Below, piece by piece: positions 58,198 to 64,000 of a stretch of DNA of 64,000 nucleotides. Position 1 is the stretch's first letter; every line of letters begins with the position of its first letter. The stretch is from Pontederia crassipes (taxonomy: Eukaryota; Streptophyta; Magnoliopsida; Commelinales; Pontederiaceae), in NCBI GenBank assembly GCA_030549335.1, contig CM060191.1, forward strand, positions 53,419,447 through 53,483,446, given 5' to 3'. The notes beneath the pieces are model-generated. The model was not told where the DNA came from. It made no database searches and saw only the letters and a list, made by a program, of their open reading frames with translations. Both the position numbers and the translations under genes were made by a program.

Positions 58198-59980
58198 TGA
58201 TGCGTTGTATTTGTAACAATGAAATTTGCTAGCAAGTGCACTAGTCGCTCAAGTAATATAGTAAAAAGGAGTAAGAGTGTCGAACCCACGAGGAATATTA
58301 TTAATTCAATATCTGGATTTATAAATTAATAAGAGATGAAAAACATGGATTTTTGGAAAGAGGTTTTATGAAAATAAAATAAGATAAAGATAAGATAGTG
58401 GTGTTGAAGTTAGGCCTTAGGATGAAAATAGATCAGGATAAATATTTGAACCATAAAAGATAAATTTAATCTTTAAAGATGGATTAGATTCTCCTTAAAG
58501 TAATCTAACATGATTAACTTGTGGTCTCCACGACTGGCATCCCTCAATTTAATCATATAGAACTATCTTAATTTAATAAGAATTGAACTCTCCACGACTG
58601 GTACCCCCAAAATCATATTAAAATTAAGATGCATTAAATTGGATTCTCTAGACTATTAATCACTCCATAAACTGGTATAGATTAATAGACCACACAAACT
58701 TGATTCTCCACACACTAGTTATCAAATTTATGTCAATTATTAATTCTAAATAAAATCAATTATAATTAGTATAATAAATTCTGAAATTAAACACTCCACA
58801 AACTGGTATAGCCTAATTCAGAAATTTAATTAACTAATATAAAAGCATTAAGCACAATTAATAATTGATCAGAAAAGATTAAAACAAATAAAATGGGGTC
58901 CAAACATTTCCCTTCAATTAATAATCTCCTAAAATAATAATCCTAAAAACATGGAGTTCATCCTAGAAATTCTGGAGAGATAATAATAAAATAACAATAA
59001 TAATCGAAAGAATTACACCCAAAATAGAAGTAGAGCTCTTGAATTGGGCAGACAGTCGGGCAGCCTCTCGGACTTGATCAGGGTCGCGATCAACCTCCAG
59101 CCGTCGCACCTCTCTCCTCTTGGTCGTAGCCTGCAGAGCTCACGACTCGCCGTGGAAGAAACCTGAACTTCAGAGCACCAATTGAAACGATGGATTCTTC
59201 ATGTATTTATAGGGTGCGGACGACTTCAATTTGATCTCGGCCGTAACATCGTACGGTTAACTTTAAATTTATAAGATAAACTCGGCCAAAGATAAATCAT
59301 TTTATCATTACGCCCAAAGATAAATCCTTTTTATCTTTACTCCCTTAGAGTCTCGGCCGTAAGGAAAATATTTTATCTTTACTCCTTTCCATTACTCCCA
59401 AAGGATAAAAATCCTTTTATCTTTACGCCCAAACAATTTTATCTTTACACCTTCGTATATCGGCCAAAACGGATGATTTCAATTGCCATTACTCCCTCCA
59501 AATCTCGGCCGTAAGGAATGAACTTATCTTGTTACGCCCAAAGATAAACTCGATTGATTGTTACACCCTTCATCTTCATGCCATTACGCCCTCCGAATTT
59601 CGGCCATAAGGAAGGACTTCTCCTGTTACGCCCAAAAGATAAAAACATTTATCTTTACGCCTTCAAATGTTAGCCGTAACAAAGAATTAAATCTTGTTAC
59701 TCCTTTTGAATCTCGGCCGTAACGACTTGGGTGTAAAGCCAAATCTCGGCCGTAAGAAATAATTTATTTGAATTTCGGCCGAGATTCGAATTTTCCTGCA
59801 AATAATTATCAAAATATAGTTAATCCATCCACAATTAAAATATTTAGAGAATTTAATAATTAAAATTGATAAATCCGGAATTATGATTAGAAGTGACTAA
59901 AAATGATGCATGCCATGATCAAATTATAGAAAATTTCATTAAAATAATTAACTAAAATATGTTATATTTTGCATGCATCA
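58198..59980 (-). mobile_element. Element B: 3' LTR of an Athila-like retrotransposon
   Basis: 1783 bp with ends TGATGC (58198) and GCATCA (59980). The polypurine tract AACTCCCCCAAGCTT (+ orientation) at 59981-59995 shows it is the 3' LTR of a minus-strand element. It is colinear with the solo LTR at 42200-43732. The extra length comes partly from a region rich in CGGCCGTAA and TTACGCCC motifs (59230-59765). The 5-mer AGTCC (58193-58197) would be one target duplication copy. Confidence 0.92.
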
Positions 59981-61319
59981 AACTCCCCCAAGCTTAAAGT
60001 CTTGCTTGTCCTCAAGCAAAAATTCAAAGCAAGGCTCAAGAAAGTTCCATCATAGCCTCCATATTGTCAACTGATTAATTTTCTCACACAATTCATCTAC
60101 ACACCTACTACTCAGCATCTTATCATTTTCCATGCACTTAGCTTCATAGAAATTCTGAATGCTATACAAATTTAAACAATCTCAAATTCAGCCTTGCAGA
60201 AAATAAATTGTCTGTCAAATAATAGCATTAATATTGAACATATAAGTACTAATTGAGCTTAAAACTTTTTCTTTTTCTTTTCATTTTTCAACTTTATTTT
60301 TAATCATTTATAAGTTCTAATCTTCAAGCAGGATTGCACAAGGAAGTCCATGTAGCGGGCTTTAGACTGATGACTCCCAAACCAGATGGCCTTAGGGCAC
60401 TAGGTGATAAAGCACCCCTCGAGTTTACTTGCCCGAACAACCAAGGTTCTGAATGAAGAGTTCGAACTTAGCCATGATTCAGTACTCTTGTGCTTCTCCA
60501 TATTCCACAAGATGGTCAATGTAGCAGGTTTTCGATCGACGGATCCCAGAGCAGTTGCCCTTAGGTCGCCAGGCATGAACCCCTACGGATCTAATTACCC
60601 GAACACACCTTGGTTCCGGATAACACTTTTGTACCTACACATAACTTTATTCAACTTTTTTTTTTAGCATAATTATTTGTTGGGGTTTAACTAACCCTTC
60701 TTTTTTATAAGCTCAAAAAGTACTTGATATGATCAATAAGAAGGCTACTACTATCAAGACTTAAAAGAAATAAAAAGGCATGAATATGATTTTGTCGTCT
60801 AGTCATTCATAATTCTACTTAGCATAGGCACATAGTCCATAAGTTTGATACTAAAATAGCAAGTGATAAGAAAGAAAAGTATTCAAATTTCATCAATTAA
60901 CGACATGTCTTTGAACTTTTACTTAAAGATAATTAAAACAATAAGACAAAAGTTAGTAAGATGGTAGCAAAAATAAATGCATGCAATGATATTTTTTAGA
61001 AAATTTTCAAATTTTTCAAATTTTTTTTTGGATTTTTTTTTATAAATAGATGCAGACATAAGCAAATAAACAGAAAGATGCAATGCATGAAATGCAAACT
61101 CCCCCAAGCTTGAACCAGACACTGTCCTCAGTGTTAAGCCAGCAAGGGAAAGTGATACATACTCAATAAAAAGGAAAATTTAAAGAAACGAAAATAAAGA
61201 AAAGGGAAAAGACACAACCGGATTTATTGTCTGCGGGGTGGCGATGGTGGATAGTAGCTGAGATTTCCTTGGCGCATATGATACTCATGGATGCGTCTCG
61301 TCATGCGCGCATGTTGATT
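59981..61319 (-). mobile_element. Element B: non-coding internal 3' region with two polypurine tracts
   Basis: The PPT next to the LTR is at 59981-59995 and a second PPT-like copy is at 61097-61111. Each is followed at 21-22 nt by a hairpin with loop TCCT (60002-60019 and 61119-61134). The roughly 1.1 kb between them has no convincing ORF. Two paragraphs of similar text occur at about 60310-60460 and 60480-60630 (AAGATGG/CCAGATGG, TAGCGGG/TAGCAGG, CCCTTAGG), an imperfect direct repeat. Confidence 0.75.
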
Positions 61320-62867
61320 CTAAAGGGATTCGAAGCGACCCTGACGATCATCCATATTTCTAAAATCAGCTCGAATGTTGGTCAGCTCTTGTGCTTGTCG
61401 AAGTTGCTCTTCCTGAATAGCGTGCAACTGCCCTGACTGACGAAGTTGCTCTTCTTGAAAAGTGTAAAACTCTCCTGCTTGACGAAGTTGTTCATCATAC
61501 ATTGATTCCCATAAGTTTTGCATGGAAGCATAGTCAGGCTGAGGTGGCGGAGGTGGATAGTAAGTCTGCTCTGGAGCTGAAGTAAAAGTGGGCTCTGGTG
61601 CTATATAGCGATTCTGCACAGGTTCTTGTAAAGGGGCAGATACTTCCATCGAATCGCGTTCCTCATAAGGAGTAGAAGGTATGAACGAGGAATCAGAAGA
61701 GCTCTCTTGTACTGGAGATGGAATCGGAGAAGGTACCGGCATATAAGGCGAATGGACGGATGTGGCATATTGGGAAGCTGCCGGTGATGCAGCCTGGAAT
61801 CCTTGTTGCTGTTGAAGGTAAGGTTGGGCTGCCGCATAATCAGTAGAATCAAACCAGGAGAAAGGTTCATCCTGGTGTAGCTGTCCGACAGAGGTAGATG
61901 GTCCTGCAGGTGGAATTACTGGAGCTATGACCTGCGTAAAAGCATCTCGATCTGAGCAGGGCACCTCCTGATGGTGGCCTTTAAAAATAAAAACTTTGAT
62001 CCCTGAGTTGTTGGTTTTCACGAGACCCATAGCTTGAATGGTCCTACGATTGAGGTGAGTGTTTCCTGGCACAGCTTCGAGATCATCCAAGTCAAGTTGT
62101 AGGTGCTGAGCGATAGGTGTGAGAAGGGCACCCATATTAATGCTACCGCCATGATGAGTAGTGCGGCGCTGAAATCGACGAATGAGGAAGGCACCCACAT
62201 TAACGGGAGTTCTGTGAAGCATGCTGTGGATGAGATATAACTCTCATTCTGAGACGGCACCATCATTATCACTGCGTCCACTTATGGTGTTGCTTAGCAT
62301 GCGATGGACGTAGCGCAGAACAGGATTTTGAATTGAGCTATCTTTAGCGGTGTTCCAAACCAATCGATCTTCTTCTGTTATCTGTTTCCAAAAAGTTTCC
62401 GCATCAAAGTCAGCAGGTACAGAAAGAGATCCATGGTTGGGAAATCCATAGATATTATTAATCTCTCCTAGAGTGAGAGTAAATGGTCGTCCATAAAGTT
62501 GGAATGAAATGCGGGGCTGATCATAGTTCCTGCCATCTAAATTAAAGATTTCCAGAGATGAGAGGAATTCCATAATTAGTACTTCATAAGTTGGCCACCA
62601 AGAATGCACAAAGTCAGATAGTCCAATTTGAGAAAATAATAGATGAGTATCTGCAAGTAAATTATACTCCCTCAGCAATTCAGTATCTGAAAATCTGGTG
62701 GCATGAATTCGAATATCACACATCCGTTCATATCGAGCTTAATACTCCGGCTTAGTCCAATAATAATCTCCGGGGTAGGAGATTAATTGTGAGGGCTGTG
62801 GGGCCGGCTGAGCATTCGGATGTCGTCGTTCGTGACGTCCCCTCCATATATTAGCAAATCGTCTCAT
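61320..62867 (-). pseudogene. Athila-type ORF-1/env-like protein of element B, broken by two in-frame stops
   Basis: One minus-strand frame runs from an ATG at 62867-62865 (MRRFANIWRG) to the stop at 61320-61322, about 515 codons. It is interrupted by TAA at 62739-62741 and TGA at 62244-62246 with no frameshift. The middle part has residues such as FVHSWWPTYEVLIMEFLSSL and RPFTLTLGEINNIYGFPN. These fit what I recall of the Athila ORF-1 C-terminal/plant transposon domain (PF03078 type). The C-terminus is P/Q/S-rich and ends in heptad-like EEQLRQ repeats, probably a coiled coil. In Athila elements an ORF of unknown function often called env-like sits between pol and the 3' LTR, which matches this position. 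gag and pol should lie beyond 64000. No function is claimed. Confidence 0.72.
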
Positions 62868-62959
62868 CTTGATCTGGACAAAAATAAACAAAGAAAAGGT
62901 ACCGGCTTGGTGGAAGCGGCTGAGGTTTCGACCGTAGTATTCGACGAAGAACCGGATGA

Positions 62960-63830
62960 AGGTCGGAGGTGACTCGGCCGTAAGGGACCGGTTGACGAAG
63001 AACTTCGGCCGTAATTGATGATAGCTCGGCCGAAGATTGGAGTTTGGCCGTAAGAAGTTGGAGGTGTGACTCGGAACTCGGCCGTAAGAAGTTGATGAAC
63101 CTGTAGATTTCAGCCGTAAAGTGAAAAAACTCGCCCGGAGCTTGGCCGTAAGAGAGCGGCGGAGATGGTGTGACTTCGGCCGTAAAACGAAGATGACGTG
63201 GAGGCTTGGCCGTAACGTACTGGGCGTAAGGATCGGCTGTTGGCGTTTGAGACTTCGGCCGTAATAAATGTCGGTGCGGTGGAAGATCGGCCGTAACGCA
63301 CAAGGAAGCGCTGGAACTTCGGCCGTAAGGAGTTGCTCGGCCGGAGTCGAGTGGAGTTTCACTTCGGCCGTAAGGTAGAAAGCTCGGCCGTAATGAAGTT
63401 GATTGATCTGCAACAAACGAGAAGAGGTAAGTATTTTATAGATGAATTTATGGGGTAATACCTGTTCCGACAGCGCGCAGTGAAAGGTCAAATCCGGCGT
63501 AAAGGCATGCATTTTTCCAAGGTATGTCCGTGGTCTGCTGATGTGACATCTCGGCCGTAATGGAATGGTGGCAGGGCGTAATAGGAACCCGCAGCTCTTG
63601 TCATGTCTCGGCGTGGTCATTGAGGTGATTGTCGGCCGTAACGAGGAATGGCGGTGTGGCGCTGGTGTGTCATCTCGGCCGTAACGAAAACGGTGGGTGG
63701 CAGGGCGTAACGACGGTCGCTTCGGCCGTAATGTCCGAGCTTGATGCATGTGTGACAACTCGGCCGTAATGCGCACGTAACGAGGGTGGCAGGGCGTAAT
63801 GTCTGAGCTTCGGCCGTAGAGAGAATCAAT
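62960..63830 (+). repeat. Dense array of CGGCCGTAA motifs in element B
   Basis: At least 14 exact CGGCCGTAA copies, plus variants (TGGCCGTAA, CAGCCGTAA, CGGCCGTAG), occur in about 870 bp. A second motif GGGCGTAA is interspersed (about 63220, 63574, 63704, 63797). Spacing is irregular, from about 19 to 170 bp. It is the same motif as in the element's LTR. Confidence 0.95.
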
Positions 63831-64000
63831 TCTTGGAATTTACGCCCTGAGTTTATCTCTCCTTACAAAATATTAAATATTAATTAAATTAAATGACTCC
63901 ATAATAAAATAAATGTCTAATAAAACTATCACCGAAATTAAGATATTAACAACTAATTAGACTAATCAAAATAAAAAATAAAAATAAAAATAAAAATAAA
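63831..64000 (-). mobile_element. Element B internal region, continuing beyond the window
   Basis: AT-rich, ending in an AAATA-type run. No coding signal. Confidence 0.5.

Noticed and set aside
62739-63776. 345-codon minus-strand open frame
   Set aside because: Most of it is translation of the CGGCCGTAA array, which reads open in several frames. Only the last 43 codons, from the ATG at 62867, look like real Athila-type protein.
59230-63830. CRISPR-like array
   Set aside because: Repeats are only 9 bp, spacing is irregular, and this is a plant nuclear retroelement.

Overview
This is nuclear DNA from a flowering plant, probably a monocot outside the grasses. Its genes have many exons with GT-AG introns, and AT-rich intergenic DNA is packed with retrotransposons, MITEs and SINEs. 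The spliced HD-ZIP III protein agrees, from memory, more closely with rice HOX32 than with its Arabidopsis relatives PHB and PHV. The monocot call is an inference; the window holds no species marker.

From left to right there are three real host genes, all on the + strand. (1) Positions 216-785 hold the last two coding exons of a U3 snoRNP WD40 protein (RRP9/YAO type). (2) Positions 3502-10744 hold a complete five-exon NF-YA gene (190 aa, NF-YA4/7-like) with a leader intron and a 3.2 kb first coding intron full of small transposons. (3) Positions 32302-37750 hold a complete 18-exon HD-ZIP III gene (852 aa, PHB/PHV/HOX32 clade). Its miR166 site is split by an intron and its last two introns use GC donors.

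Between and beyond the genes lie mobile elements. There are Au-like SINEs, several of them just upstream of splice acceptors, and MITEs of Mutator-like, PIF/Harbinger-like and hAT-like types. There are three decayed L1-type LINEs (about 24.9-27.8 kb, 40.6-45.2 kb, and 47.2-53.2 kb on the - strand). There are solo LTRs with 5-bp target duplications at 42200-43732, 48348-49366 and 53469-55841, and a probable one at 18546-20317. The right end (56301-64000) holds the 3' ends of two nested Athila-like Ty3/gypsy elements on the - strand; the younger runs off the window. Its env-like/ORF-1 reading frame (61320-62867) is broken by two in-frame stops.

The most unusual signals are these. Unrelated LTR families carry arrays of short GC-rich palindromes (CACGGCCCGTG, CGGTCGACCG, CGGCCGTAA). 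A hairpin with a fixed TCCT loop and changing stem lies at constant distance from each polypurine tract. The HD-ZIP III gene has two consecutive GC-AG introns. SINEs lie within about 25-60 nt of an acceptor in all three genes. A 34-bp-stem hairpin lies downstream of the HD-ZIP III gene. Four long G homopolymers occur. I found no new protein-coding system; the novelty here is in DNA-level structure.
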